Origin: Branchiostoma belcheri
Taxonomy: Eukaryota; Chordata; Leptocardii; Amphioxiformes; Branchiostomatidae
DNA: 64,000 nucleotides
Assembly (NCBI RefSeq): GCF_001625305.1
Contig: NW_017804353.1
Span: forward strand, 3,666,603-3,730,602
Direction: 5' to 3'
Below the pieces are notes generated by a model. It saw nothing but the letters and a program-made list of their open reading frames with translations. It was not told where the DNA came from and did no database searches. A program made the position numbers and the translations under genes. Shown here piece by piece: positions 27,301-37,600 of the stretch (the stretch's first letter is position 1; each line of letters opens with the position of its first letter).

Positions 27301-30300
27301 ATATGTTGTCAGGCAACCATGTCAAAACACCATTAAGGAAGGGCAGAGAAAATTGAAACTGTCTGGTCACCAGATGTCAACAGGACTTGTGACCTTGCCC
27401 TTTAATTTTTCTATAGTCAGACTGTTGTTTCTGTTAACACAACACATTTACCAAACACCATTATCATAAAGAGAAGTCAATTCTCAAACCCTTATGGTGT
27501 TTGTAATATGAAAAGGTGTTCAGTCAGGTGTTTGTAGTAGCCATAGGAATATCTGATTTGATTAAACATGTTAGTTATGCATACGATCAATGACTCACTC
27601 AAGTGTACATCTTCTTGCCATTAACATTTATCCATAGTTCTGTAGAAAATATGCATCCTTAACAGCAAGGTTAGCATTTTTGTGTATTTCCCTATCTCTC
27701 ACACCTGTGCATCAGGCCCTGCCTGTGCATGAGGAATGGTGTGACGACCCCTGTGGCACTCCCTAAATACGGTAACCAAAATAGTCGTCACAATAATGCC
27801 CTGGGACAAAGGAGCCGACTAGGGCAACCCCGCCTTTGTTTTCGTAAATAGATCGCCATCTCCATGTCCAGTGACGGCAGCATCTTTTGTCCCACAAGAT
27901 CGGGTTTCATGGTTTATTCAGCCCCGTTCAATGCACGCCAAGCACATAGGGGCACCGCACACACGTTGACTCCCTTCTTTCCTTTGCTACGAATCATGAC
28001 CAAAAAATAAAGGAAGTCGCGGCTAGAGTATCAAACAAGTCTCCTGGGTATCATTGTGGACAGGTATATTTACACAAAGTGACAGTAGTGTTCATGCTAT
28101 CATGTCATAAAATTACACTACTATAACTTAAGCTGCCAAAGCTACTTAATAAATGCTAATAATACTAAAGACAAAATCATAGTACATGTACTAAAGACAA
28201 AAGAGAAAATTCCTCTGTTCGGAGACCTTTTAGCAGATAAAAATGTTTTTAAACAAACAAATCTTGTTGATGATTGCAAGGCACATACTGGTACAGTGGG
28301 TGTATGTTTACACAACTGCAAGTCTATAATAGTTTCAACAACTAAAATAGCAATAAAACTACTGAATGTGATCTGGCTACATTTGAATTTTTGATGTCAC
28401 CTGTATCTTACCCATTATCTACAATACCACCTGCATTATATAGAAGTACAAATGGAGTTGTGCAGGTATTTTTTGTGCACCTAACGTGCACTTGACATTC
28501 CAAAATGTACCAATGACCAATCGATAGATCATATAGAATTATCTTTCAACACGGTTTGTTTGACTGCTCGCTCTACCATGGTTACATAGCTTCAAGGCAA
28601 ATTAGTACTATTTGTCCACCAGTCTAGGTTCCAGACTATTACTAACAAAACAAGATAAAATCCACACTGTTTTGGGACCTGTCAATGATTGTTTAGATAA
28701 TTACAGGACCTTTTAGTCCTGCTTTCTCATTGTGGTTCCCTAGGAGTGCAACAACAAGTGGCTAATGATATCACCGGGGACTGTAATTTCATTTTCTTGC
28801 TACAAGATCAAATGCCAGTCATCAGGAAAGATGTAGGCCTAATACTCTGTACAGTATTGTGTTGACCTGTGTACAAGATATATTTTATTGTTAGGAACAG
28901 CTTGCACCAATGCTAGATTATAATCAGAATTAGTTTCTGATTAGTCTGATTGCAACCTTACCATTTGTACTATATAATGTCTGTATGTTGGACAGAAAAG
29001 CAGACTTAAATCTCCTGTGACTGTATCCAGACTACCAGGTAGGTTATATAAATGCCACTATCTCCAGCATACAATCAGAAGTTTACAGTCTGACTCTGAA
29101 TACAGATGAACATGATGCTAGTAATTTTATTTTTTTAAACACTAGTTAAATTTTTTATCTCACATTTGAAAGGATTCAACTTCATTTCTTTGGAAAAGTC
29201 CAATGGTACTGTTAGAACCTATAAAATGTACATGTAGTTTTACTCTAGGTCTCATAATTATGGTTGATTCATCGACAAGTCAACCACAGAATCATGACTC
29301 ATTCAAGACACATTTAGAATACATGTACTATAGTGACATCACCTTATATTTAGTTCTAATTATTATTTACATGCAGGAAAAATGTGATGTACACAGTTTG
29401 CTTGTGTATGTATACAGTTTTCGTACCTTCAAATTTTTGCCCACACGTTACTCTAACATGTGTTACAGTTACAGTTCATTAAACGCAATTCTCTTCCGAA
29501 CCATAAACTTCGAAACCAGCAGGGCATGCTATGACTCAGTATGAGTTCTAACCCTTACATGTTATTCTTAGGCGTCTGCTTTAAATTTTATCTCTTAGCT
29601 GCAAATTGGAACATTATCACTAGTTCTCGATATGGTAATCTATATTCATAAAAAAATTCTGTTTTCAGATCAGATAGCTGCCAGGATGTATATCAGTGTA
29701 CACTGTACATCCACATATCAGTTTACATTTCTAATTGTTTCAAGGAGTGTAAATAGACTTTTTCCATTGGAACAGGGCGTCACCCTATTCCTGTCAACAA
29801 GGAAGTAGACATGTGTCCACGCATACGTCATACTTATAAACATAATACCTCCAAGAAAATGAAATTTTCTCAAGATATTGGCGTCAAAATGTGCCGTATA
29901 TTCTCCAAATGTAATTTATGATACCTCACACGGCATTAACGCCGTGTAAGAAGGTGTAAAACAGGATGTGAAACCAGCGTCAACCTGTTCTGCACACCTG
30001 TCACGACGCACGTAGAGCGCCTGGCACACCTTGACGCGGAAACAACAACAGGTGAGTGACGGACAAATTATGGGTGGGCCGAGAAAGGCACTGCAAACAA
30101 GTCACACTTCATCATATTCTCATTAACGGACTTTTCCGACACGGTGAAGAAATTCTGCACAAGATGACGGGTTGTAGACAGCAGGGAATTCTACGATCGC
30201 AAGTCCCGTTACAAAGATCTACATGCTCCATTGCGCTGTACATAAATTAGTCGGCGCCTTACTTGGAAAAGGACGCCCGACAAACACTTGAGTCTTGACA

Positions 30301-30417
30301 CCCGTATGATCGCGCGCTCTCCCTACGTTTCCGCCATCTTTACCCTCCTTTTCCGTCGGAAAACATGCAGCTCGACTTACCGTACTTCTTCTCCTCTCCC
30401 TCGTTGTCCTTTGCCAT
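12375..30417 (-). CDS. Choline transporter-like protein (SLC44/CTL family), complete, 25 coding exons, 728 aa
   Basis: Coding exons, 5' to 3' on the minus strand: 30417-30381, 26627-26579, 24581-24508, 24212-24134, 23624-23543, 23302-23177 (or 23119-22985), 22386-22317, 21763-21625, 21364-21322, 21109-21069, 20864-20814, 20486-20425, 20276-20145, 19627-19528, 19011-18919, 18437-18335, 18051-17984, 17557-17372, 16785-16657, 16441-16372, 16244-16171, 15585-15515, 13498-13410, 13048-12964, 12508-12375. All junctions are GT/AG and the lengths sum to 729 codons. The start [20 protein letters not shown] leads to TM1 (about residues 31-54). A large Cys-rich loop (55-235) is followed by TM2-TM4 (about 238-346). 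The family-specific [15 protein letters not shown] block lies near 480, then [20 protein letters not shown] (556-575) and [20 protein letters not shown] near 680-700. Family members are plasma-membrane or mitochondrial transporters of choline or ethanolamine and match this length (about 700 aa). The tail ends KKGCCGCC, a possible palmitoylation cluster. It resembles vertebrate CTL2/4/5 most; one-to-one orthology is not established. Confidence 0.95.
14247..14317 (-). pseudogene. Third, frame-broken copy of SLC44 exon 22 (pseudo- or poison exon)
   Basis: The minus strand reads [15 protein letters not shown], then after a 4-nt deletion LVVVGLLG, matching exon 22. The homologous part is 67 nt (14313-14247). 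The nearest usable acceptor (GCTTGCAG) lies 4 nt further upstream, which restores 71 nt, but the entry frame then meets a TAA after six codons. The donor GTAAGA is strong. It is either a dead copy or an exon whose inclusion would trigger decay of the mRNA. Confidence 0.65.
14841..14911 (-). CDS. Second copy of SLC44 exon 22 (71 nt), likely alternative exon
   Basis: This exon has exactly the length and phase of exon 22 (15585-15515) and reads [19 protein letters not shown] then TGIVG, against [19 protein letters not shown] then TGAIG: about 17 of 24 residues identical. The acceptor is good (TTCTAACCCCAG). The donor GTTCGT departs from consensus at +3. It encodes one of the late transmembrane segments, and using it in place of exon 22 would keep the frame. 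Confidence 0.7.
15005..15081 (-). pseudogene. Diverged second copy of SLC44 exon 21
   Basis: After an ACCACAG acceptor the minus strand reads [19 protein letters not shown] then EDVLEE, aligned to exon 21 ([20 protein letters not shown] then RNILR). The conserved YG-NFC core is largely lost. The nearest donor (GAG|GTGTGG) gives 75 nt instead of 74, so the phase no longer fits exon 22. It lies directly upstream of the second exon-22 copy, so the 21-22 cassette was duplicated together and this half has decayed. Confidence 0.6.
16874..16983. mobile_element. MITE copy, CTCCAAGCAGATC family (degenerate ends)
   Basis: GATCCTACGGTGGCAA on the left is answered by TTGCCACCAAAGGATCC on the right, with ATCCATTGGCCAGAG / CTCTGGCCAATGGAT arms inside. 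It sits in the SLC44 intron between the exons at 17557-17372 and 16785-16657, next to the minisatellite. Confidence 0.65.
17029..17342. repeat. 13-bp minisatellite with 48-bp higher-order unit
   Basis: The basic unit is CCTGTTCCATGTA. In most of the array three such units plus CATGGTGTA make a 48-bp higher-order repeat, present about five times between 17062 and 17279, with simple 13-mers at both ends. Frames on both strands stay open through it because the unit has no stop in most frames; none is a gene. It ends 30 bp from the donor of the 186-nt SLC44 exon at 17557-17372. Confidence 0.9.
19351..19385. repeat. Perfect 17-bp-arm palindrome in an SLC44 intron
   Basis: AAGACTAGATTGGGTTT is followed after one base by its exact reverse complement. 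No element ends or coding sequence are visible around it. It may be the core of a decayed hairpin element. Confidence 0.8.
22985..23119 (-). CDS. SLC44 alternative exon 6b (135 nt, phase 0)
   Basis: The exon has acceptor CCTATAG and donor GTAAGT and reads [20 protein letters not shown] then [13 protein letters not shown]. It is a homolog of exon 6a at 23302-23177, with about 26 of the first 33 residues identical. Both start and end in phase 0, so either can join exon 5 to exon 7. The C-terminal part differs: 6b has [12 protein letters not shown] and no N-glycosylation sequon. It encodes part of the first extracellular loop. Confidence 0.85.
23177..23302 (-). CDS. SLC44 alternative exon 6a (126 nt, phase 0)
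   Basis: The acceptor is GCTGTAG and the donor GTAAGTG. The exon reads [20 protein letters not shown] then [20 protein letters not shown]. Cys residues match the CxxxCP pattern of vertebrate CTL loop 1. Unlike 6b it carries an N-glycosylation sequon (NIT). Only 57 nt separate its donor from the 6b acceptor, too short for efficient splicing between them, so 6a and 6b are expected to be mutually exclusive. Confidence 0.88.
25965..26075 (+). mobile_element. tRNA-derived SINE remnant
   Basis: AGTCTAACCACATGTTAGCG resembles a degraded tRNA A-box region and GCGGGTCGATTCC a B box, about 35 nt apart, as in tRNA-derived SINE heads. No intact tRNA fold or full-length SINE body is visible. It lies in intron 2 of the SLC44 gene. 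Confidence 0.35.
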
Positions 30418-30560
30418 GTTTGTGGTGCAAACTGGCAGGCAAATCGGAGAAATTTAGGGACGAAAACACCTTGTCCCAGACGCTAGTTTCGAAGCACCGC
30501 TTCCAAGTAGCGCAAACCGGAAATTACGGTCACGTGACGCTAATAAGTGCTGACGCACTT
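30418..30560 (-). promoter_or_regulatory. TATA-less promoter of the SLC44 gene
   Basis: Just upstream of the start codon the DNA turns GC-richer. It carries an ETS-type core (ACCGGAAA, plus strand, about 30516-30523) and a palindromic GTCACGTGAC E-box at 30529-30538, the USF/TFE3 type. No TATA box is visible. This composition is typical of housekeeping promoters. The transcription start is not defined. Confidence 0.5.
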
Positions 30561-31169
30561 CCTCTCAAGAGGACTGGTCTATTGTTACAATCGCAGGGGT
30601 GTTTTTTTCAACTAAGTAGTAAGTAACTTTGTGGACTAAAAAAAACATTTCCTATCACAAAACTTTTAGGAAGTGAGATGATTTGTATCGTAAAATGGTA
30701 TTCATTTTGCAAATATTTGTAGAGGCAGCGCTATGTGATGTTTACCATAGTACAGTGATGGTCACCCACAATCAAGGAGCTTTAAATATAGTTCTTATAG
30801 TAATTATGTACTGTATACTGTGTATTATATGTGCTATGCATCTCACTTAATTAAAGCTATCAAATGACGATATGGAGATCAAACTGAACTTGAAATTGAA
30901 GCCAAAGTTGCCAAACTACCACCTCACTGCTCGTTTTAATCCGTTATATCATATCAAGGACCTTTCACGTTGCTTTACTACAAGAAAATTATACAACAAG
31001 AAATAAGTGCACTTTGTAATATTGATACATCATTTATTTATTCACATCGCCTGCTCAAAATGATGCTTGGAATTATGATTTCGTCTCTCTGACGATGACA
31101 CCTGTAGCGATGACGTCATTCCGACGACTTGCCGGAGAATGCCGAAGACGTCCGACGTTGCCATGGCAA

Positions 31170-32866
31170 TCACCACGGGATTCTGGTGCAGCCCGAGTCC
31201 AGGTAGTTCATCAGGCGGTTGACGAAATGATGACAGTTGTTGGTAAACAGGTTGTAGGTGCCGTAGCGAGCCTTGAAATCCCGCGTGAACTGCTCAGCCT
31301 AGAAAATAAAATAAACAAGAAAGTACAATGAAACAAAGAACAGAAGATAAACTGGAAAAGTTAGCGCTTAAAATGCATTTAGAGATCATACAATGCAATT
31401 TGATACAATGGTATCGTAGATTTAACAATCATGTCCATTTTTCATAACCGCAAAAAAAGCTGAGAAGCATGGAAAAGTTTCGACGCATCTTTAAACCTTT
31501 CATACCTGTTCTCGGGTACAAGTGCTGTAACCGGCCGCATAATTCGCCCAAAGGATCTGGCAGTCGGACGGACAGCGGTAGCCTTCCCACGCCACCTGTC
31601 GGACACATTATAAACTACAGCAGTAGATTATACACGATACGAAAGGTACAACAGGATATTACCAACCAGCTGAAGTACCCATCATAAGAAAGAGTTACGA
31701 CTTTGTTGACGTCAAAAGCTCTCGTTAGTTGACTAGTTGCGTGTGATCGGTCATGTGCCGGTGACAGGGCAATTTGACAACATAGGACGGCAACATTTTT
31801 GTGAATTGGTACTCTTCCGATCCGAACGTGAACGAATAGCCAACCGTTTCAAGCATGGGCCCGGGGTTTATCGATACAAGAGATGGAGTGAGAGGATCTA
31901 GAGAGAGATCTAGGAAGAGCTAGAATCACCAGATTTTGTTAAGAATACTGTAACACGTATTTGAGCTGTTCATATTTGTATATTTGAATCCCATTTCTGT
32001 TCAAGTGATTCCCGCAAAAAAATTCTCAACTAGAGTTCCACGATCTCATACCTTCGCCAAATGAAGTTAGCCTTTATGAATAAGAAATTATATATTAATC
32101 CCCCTCATTATGCAAATAGGATCCTCAATTGCATGAATTATATCTGTTGATCATATTCTACACCAAAAGACAGTCTTATCTTAACAAAGAATGCCATCAT
32201 AGCATTTCCTCATAAATTATGCAAATGTGGTCCTTATTTGAGTAAGTTATGTTTAATTATGCTCACCTTCACTTAACTTTCAAACACCCCAAGTATGAAA
32301 TTCAAGGCAGTTACCACCATGCAATTATAACATTTTCTCATTAATTATGCAAATTAAGTCTTCATTTGCATAATCGATATCTGCCTGTGTTTCTCTCGTT
32401 CTTAATAACATATGTTACAAGCTTGGACTTCCAATAATGGAATGCAGCTGATTTAGAGAATTTCCTCATTAATTATGCAAATTACATTCATATTTGCATA
32501 ATTGTAATCTCATTATGTCAAGCATCACTTAAGCTACCTACATACCAAAATTCACGATGATCCATCAATCGGTTCTTGAGTTATCCTCTTTTAAACATTT
32601 GTCCTTTAAACCCCCCTGCAGTTCTAGAGCAAGCAACTAGGGGGCTCAAACTCATGTCACTTTATTCGCAGCACAAGAGCTATCTACCATCCAAATTTGA
32701 TTACCCTAGCTTGTCTGTATCATGAGATATCAAAACCGGAAGTTCTGCTGCAGTACCATGACAAGCCGCCAGGGGGCCCAAAATCTAATCATTTTGAGGT
32801 CTCATCAAGACCTACCCAACTACCAAATATCAAGTCAGTCCATTTAAGCCTTCTCAAGTTATCGTG

Positions 32867-32904
<38 letters not shown>

Positions 32905-33880
32905 AACGCCTCTGAAAACATAACCTTCTTGGCGAAGGTAACAATCCAATTACAACGTACCTTATCCTCCCAGTCGTCGGCGCCGACGCCCCACTCGAAG
33001 ACCTCCCCGCGGAAGAGCAGGACGCGGTGTACGGTACACAGCGTGCACACCTCCGTCACCTCACGCCGCCGGAACAGGGGGGTCGTGCCGTGGTAGAACG
33101 GGGCAGAGGCGACTGTGTTATAGACCAAAACCTCGAGAATTATATCAACATTTCAGACACACTCAACGGACAGTCTGACCAAGACTATACAAAGTTTCTA
33201 CACTAAACCATTGCTGCACCACCATATGTGTACCCCTCTTCTAACACGAACAAATGCATCCGACGGGAACATATGGGGGTATCAGAGGTTTATAGTTAAT
33301 CGCTGATGGAAATAAAAATAGCAGGGAATGTTTTTCGATCATTTCCGTTATAACGTTAGATGATCCCAAACGCATCCCAAACCTTATGGCAAATCCCTGT
33401 GTGATATTGGGAAAGGCTTGGAGAAAGGCGTTCTCTTAAACATGTGTATCCTCTTCACATTTAAAGCCCTGTCCAACACTCCAAAACGGCACCAAAGCAT
33501 ATTTTAGAACTTGAAACAAAATGGAAAATGTTCAGTAACAGAGGAAGTGAAAAGGTGATTCTAAAATGGCTCTCTCACCGGAGTTGCTGGAGCTGGGGTG
33601 GTCGGTGCAAGAAGTGTCCTGGTTCACGGTGGAGTCCTTGTCCTGGCTGCGACCAGACGTGTCCAGCGGGTACGGAAGGAGCCGCCCCTGGGAAAATTCA
33701 AAACGACTGAATGAAAGAACTTTGTAGCTCGACAGTTGTACATGGTACAATGTATGGCAACAATTAATCCGTACTACGACAACCTTTACTTACCTCACGG
33801 ATACACTTGGTGTATTGCTGACGTCCTGTCGCCACAGAAGAAGCGATGGCGATTAAAAGGGCCAACGTTAGAAACCCCAT
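31170..33880 (-). CDS. Secreted putative LRAT/NlpC-like Cys-His protein, paralog A, 188 aa, five exons
   Basis: Exons on the minus strand: 33880-33794, 33687-33579, 33112-32961, 31595-31506, 31298-31170; all GT/AG, 189 codons with TGA. A signal peptide (MGFLTLALLIAIASSVATG) leads to YTKCIRE, a Ser/Asp-rich linker ending DTSCTDHPSSSNS, then SAPFYHGTTPLFRRR (68-82), HRVLLFRGEVFEWGVGA (94-110), CPSDC (near 125), GYSTCTREQ, and finally NLFTNNCHHFVNRLMNYLDS (162-181). The order His strand, then Asn-Cys helix start (His94, Cys168) matches the layout of LRAT-like and NlpC/P60-related papain-fold enzymes (NCEHFV in LRAT). Enzyme activity is inference. Six or more additional Cys suggest disulfides. 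A possible poly(A) signal (AATAAATAAA on the minus strand) lies near 31040. Its sister gene is head to head at 34676. Confidence 0.82.
32050..32943. mobile_element. DNA transposon-like element with TACCTTCGCCAA ends and ATGCAAAT array
   Basis: The left end ATACCTTCGCCAA is inverted at the right end as TTGGCGAAGGTAAC. Inside, four spaced copies of ATTATGCAAAT (near 32102, 32214, 32340, 32468), most with a nearby ATTTGCATAA, form degenerate repeats of about 110-127 bp. These are followed by an AT-poorer stretch and a (CA)n run at 32870-32898. No ORF is present. It lies in the intron between exons 3 and 4 of paralog A, and its right end is only about 17 bp from the exon 3 donor. Solo ends of the same type occur at 37391 and 57481. 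Confidence 0.55.
32870..32898. repeat. (CA)n microsatellite
   Basis: An uninterrupted CA dinucleotide run inside the TACCTTCGCCAA-ended element; likely length-polymorphic. Confidence 0.95.
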
Positions 33881-34675
33881 GTTTCCTTTGCCCTTTTACG
33901 TTCTAGCTGATGTTTAAGCTATACTCTTCCCTGGTATGGACCAAGAACACATGTACAGGAGTGCCCGAACTAGGCATGCTATCGCCCATGTTATATAGAG
34001 GTGTGTATGGCAATAAATTTTAGATTTTAATATAAGTAGCAGACGTTTTAAGCACCTCAACTACAGTTATATTACCATATAGTTTATCTGAATATTTCCA
34101 TTATCATAATAAGACGCGTATCACCTGGTGGGTTCTCAAACTGTTATTAAGGCATACTTCAATTTCATACTTTTCTACAGTTATGTTAAACTGAGATCCC
34201 GGTGCACGTGGAACAAACAAAAATGTATACTAGTATATCATCTTCAAACACAGAAAAGGCAACAAATTTAAAACATGCCCGATTGATACATCTGCTTGGC
34301 GCTCGCTGCATGGCGCTAAGTGGTCGAGTTTCAGCCTTGTAAGCTTTCGTCCGCTCCCCATGATCCGCTGAGTTTGCGAGCGGAGCGTAAACTCAGTATG
34401 GTAGTCAGACTATCACCTCGGTATATGTATGTTTACGACTTTTGACAAAGTCGTGCATGCAGTGTGCGACACGTAAGATCATGACCTCATGAATATTCAC
34501 AAAGTCTTCAAGGTTCACTGCACTTCTGTGAACTTGAAAATTGCCTCCGCTCACGGCACCACGTGAAATCTGACTCTTATTTTTAAGTCACTTCCTCGAG
34601 TGACGATTTGCTTACCTGTCCTGCTTATCGGCAGAGGTCTTTTACAAACCTGAGAAAAGTTTACTCTAACTCGTC
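33881..34675. promoter_or_regulatory. Shared divergent promoter region of the two secreted paralogs
   Basis: The start codons of the two head-to-head paralogs are 795 bp apart. For paralog A a CTATATAA box lies on the minus strand near 33998-33990, about 110 nt before its ATG. For paralog B I see no clear TATA box; a TTATTTTTAAG stretch near 34580 is weak. The interval could coordinate both genes, but nothing in the sequence proves common control. Confidence 0.45.
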
Positions 34676-37600
34676 ATGAAGTAAGTTTATCATTTTTTGT
34701 GTGTTTTGAACGCGTAGGTAGGCAAGACATGGTCTAACCACGTAAAGTAGTAGCATCGTATCAAATCATGCCCACCTTTTGATCGTTCCTTGCATCTTGC
34801 AATTGCTTTATATTTGTGGCTCATTTTGATTCTTAAACCAAAACAGTGACATATGTATACTAATACTAATACTAATATTAATACTAATACTAATACTATA
34901 CTAAGTGTTTTCAAAATGTAGTTTTACGGGACTTGTGTTGCACTGGATAATGAACAACATCTGAGAAGGAAATGGGCTTCATAAAAAATACGATCTGAGC
35001 AGGAAATAGGTCTAGTAAAAAATAGCTCAGATCAACTGTACAAGCTACAGTTGACCAAACTCCATGGCAAATCAATCTGCCCCAACCCGCGTAGTTAGTC
35101 TAGTGGAGTAGGTGGTAATAAATTTTTCAACTGGTTGAAATGACACTGACTGAACTACATGTATAACAATGGATATCACCGATAGTTAGTTCTCTTTCAA
35201 CTTCTGATGCCGGTCGTCTAGAGGAGATATTGCGATGCGTGTGTTCTGTTTAATATGTACTAGTATTTTAAAATTATTGCTGTAAAATGGCACCAATCGA
35301 CGCGTTTTACCACTTATCCCATATAGGATCTGGCGAGCAAGTCTGCTCCTGCTTGTTGTGTTCTGCCTGGTGTGGCAGTCTGAAGGGTGGTGGAGGCGGA
35401 GGAGGAGGAGGAGGTGTCCAAGTAAGTTGTACTACATGAAATTTCCTAGGTATTTCACTTCGAACTGCACAGAGAATTTTACATGATTTGCATAGAGGTA
35501 CAGTTGAATAGGAAGTGCAGCTATATTAATCTCCAAGCAGATTCCGTGGGGAAAGGGGAGTCTACTTTTAGCTGTCTGTATCCATTTGCCTTCTGCGGCC
35601 AATGGTTACAGGAGGCCAATGGTTACAAGTGACCAGTATAGACTCCCCTTGGCCCACATAATCTGCTTGAATATCATGTGCAGCTATATATTGCATCATG
35701 GTGATTCCAATTTCCATCTTCTGTTTGCACACAGGTCCTAGCCCGAATCTGGCGGCACCGACCTACTGGAAATGTATCGGCCAGGTATGGGGGGGGGGGG
35801 ATTGTGGGTGGAAGGGTTTGTACGATGTTATATGTGTGCACCGTCTGACCATCCTAAGTCATGAAAACTGCATCATGTTGTCTGTTGGCATGTAGGGGAA
35901 TGTCTATTGTCGTGGTACCTAGCCTCCTTCGCAGACTTGTTGGGCGTGGGCGTAATTCTTTTCTGTGGCGACGCGAGTAATATGCAGCCGCGAGCGACGA
36001 TTTGCTGCCGAGGGAGTTTTTGTCGCCGAAACAAGCTGTTGGAGCGCGAATCATTCCATTCTTGTCTCTATAGTATCCATATTTCTATACATTAATCCTA
36101 CTGATGCGGAATTACATAACAAAGTTGACTATGGCAGCCATGGTTGACTAGCTATGCTTTAAGTTTTCGCCGCTTGTGTCGATCGTGATTTGAACAAATC
36201 GATATTGATTATTGTTCTGTACACCATGTAGACTCGCTCCAGCCTCATGTCCTCTGGGCCAGTGGTCAACAGGGACACTTCATGCTACGGCCATCCACGC
36301 TCAAGTAACTCAGGTGATTTTGAGTTTAGATACTTTCGTATTCATATATAGTATATGCACGTGGTTTTTATGTTCACCTTTTTGTCTACATATAGTAGAA
36401 GTACTCAACTTCGAAGTGTTGCTAATTGAGAACTTGGTATTTCCAGTTGTTGTTTTTTTTACTACAGTTTGTTTTACGTTGATTTTTTGTATTCTTTGTG
36501 TAAATCATGATCATCAGAAAGCTTTAGAAACTTCTGCAATTAAATGTGCAAAGATTGAGTGTAACAAGTCGTTCGGTGTGATATAGCTAGCTGCCGCCGC
36601 GCCGCGTGCTTGCGAAGTTGATGTGTTACGCCGAAGGGTGGTTATACCGGCTATACTTGATACAGATCATATACAAGTTATATATAGTAGTTGCTTCAGT
36701 AGATCATTAATGTGTGATTTGTCCCACGTGCCTATCCAGCTGGCTCTGCCCCGTTCTTCCACGGGAGAACCCGCCTGTTCCGCCGCCGCCGCCGTGGCGT
36801 GGACACGGTGTTCCAGTGGAGCCCGTCACACCGCGTCCTCCTGTTCCGCGGAGAGGTCTTCGAGTGGGGCGTCGGGGCAAAAATGGTACTGCCTTATCTG
36901 CCTGGTTGTGACGGCTATGTGCACGGTTTGTTCATAGCTACATCTTTAACGTGTACAGAGCCGAATTGATTCGCTTTGATCCGGCTTCGGTCCTACTTCG
37001 AGTCGGCTCGGAGCCGGATCAAAGCGAATCAATTCGGCTCGATCCGGACAATTTTATCCTAGTGGGAATGGGACCATAGTCGTCTTTGTACGTACTTTCT
37101 AATTAAGTAGGACTTCACACCGCCCTGAAATCATATTGATGCCATCTACCACTAGCTGGGTGTACTTGATTTTCATACAAATCATGATCGAGGCACTGCT
37201 TGAAAGAATCCAGCTTTAACACTGATATTTCTGGTGCAACCGACAGAGATGGTGGGAAGGTCTCCGCTGCCCATCTGACTGTGCTGTCAAATGGAAGAGG
37301 TCTCCTGCAGGATACAGCACCTGTACCCGAGCGCAGGTACAGCATATATACACTATTGCCACTGATCATGGTGTCCCAAATAATCAGTAGTTACCTTCGC
37401 CAAGAAGGGTATTTTTTTCGGCGCCATAGGATGATATACTTGTGGATTTGTTTGTGTACAGCATACATACATGTATTGTACAAACTTTAATATACGATAT
37501 ATCTATCAAACGGCGAGGAGTGGATGGATGAGATTCGGTATGTGGGTAGGTATTGGCAAAATGAAGGACTTAACGGTAGGTGTATGGACCACTTGGTGCT

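Noticed and set aside
33579..33687. Apparent one-base frameshift in exon 2 of paralog A
   Set aside because: Recounting the exon gave 109 nt, which restores the frame into exon 3 and matches the sister gene.
36623..36937. Two other open frames over 36623-36937
   Set aside because: Shadows of the paralog B exon at 36740-36885, whose frame encodes the conserved HRVLLFRGEVFEWG motif.
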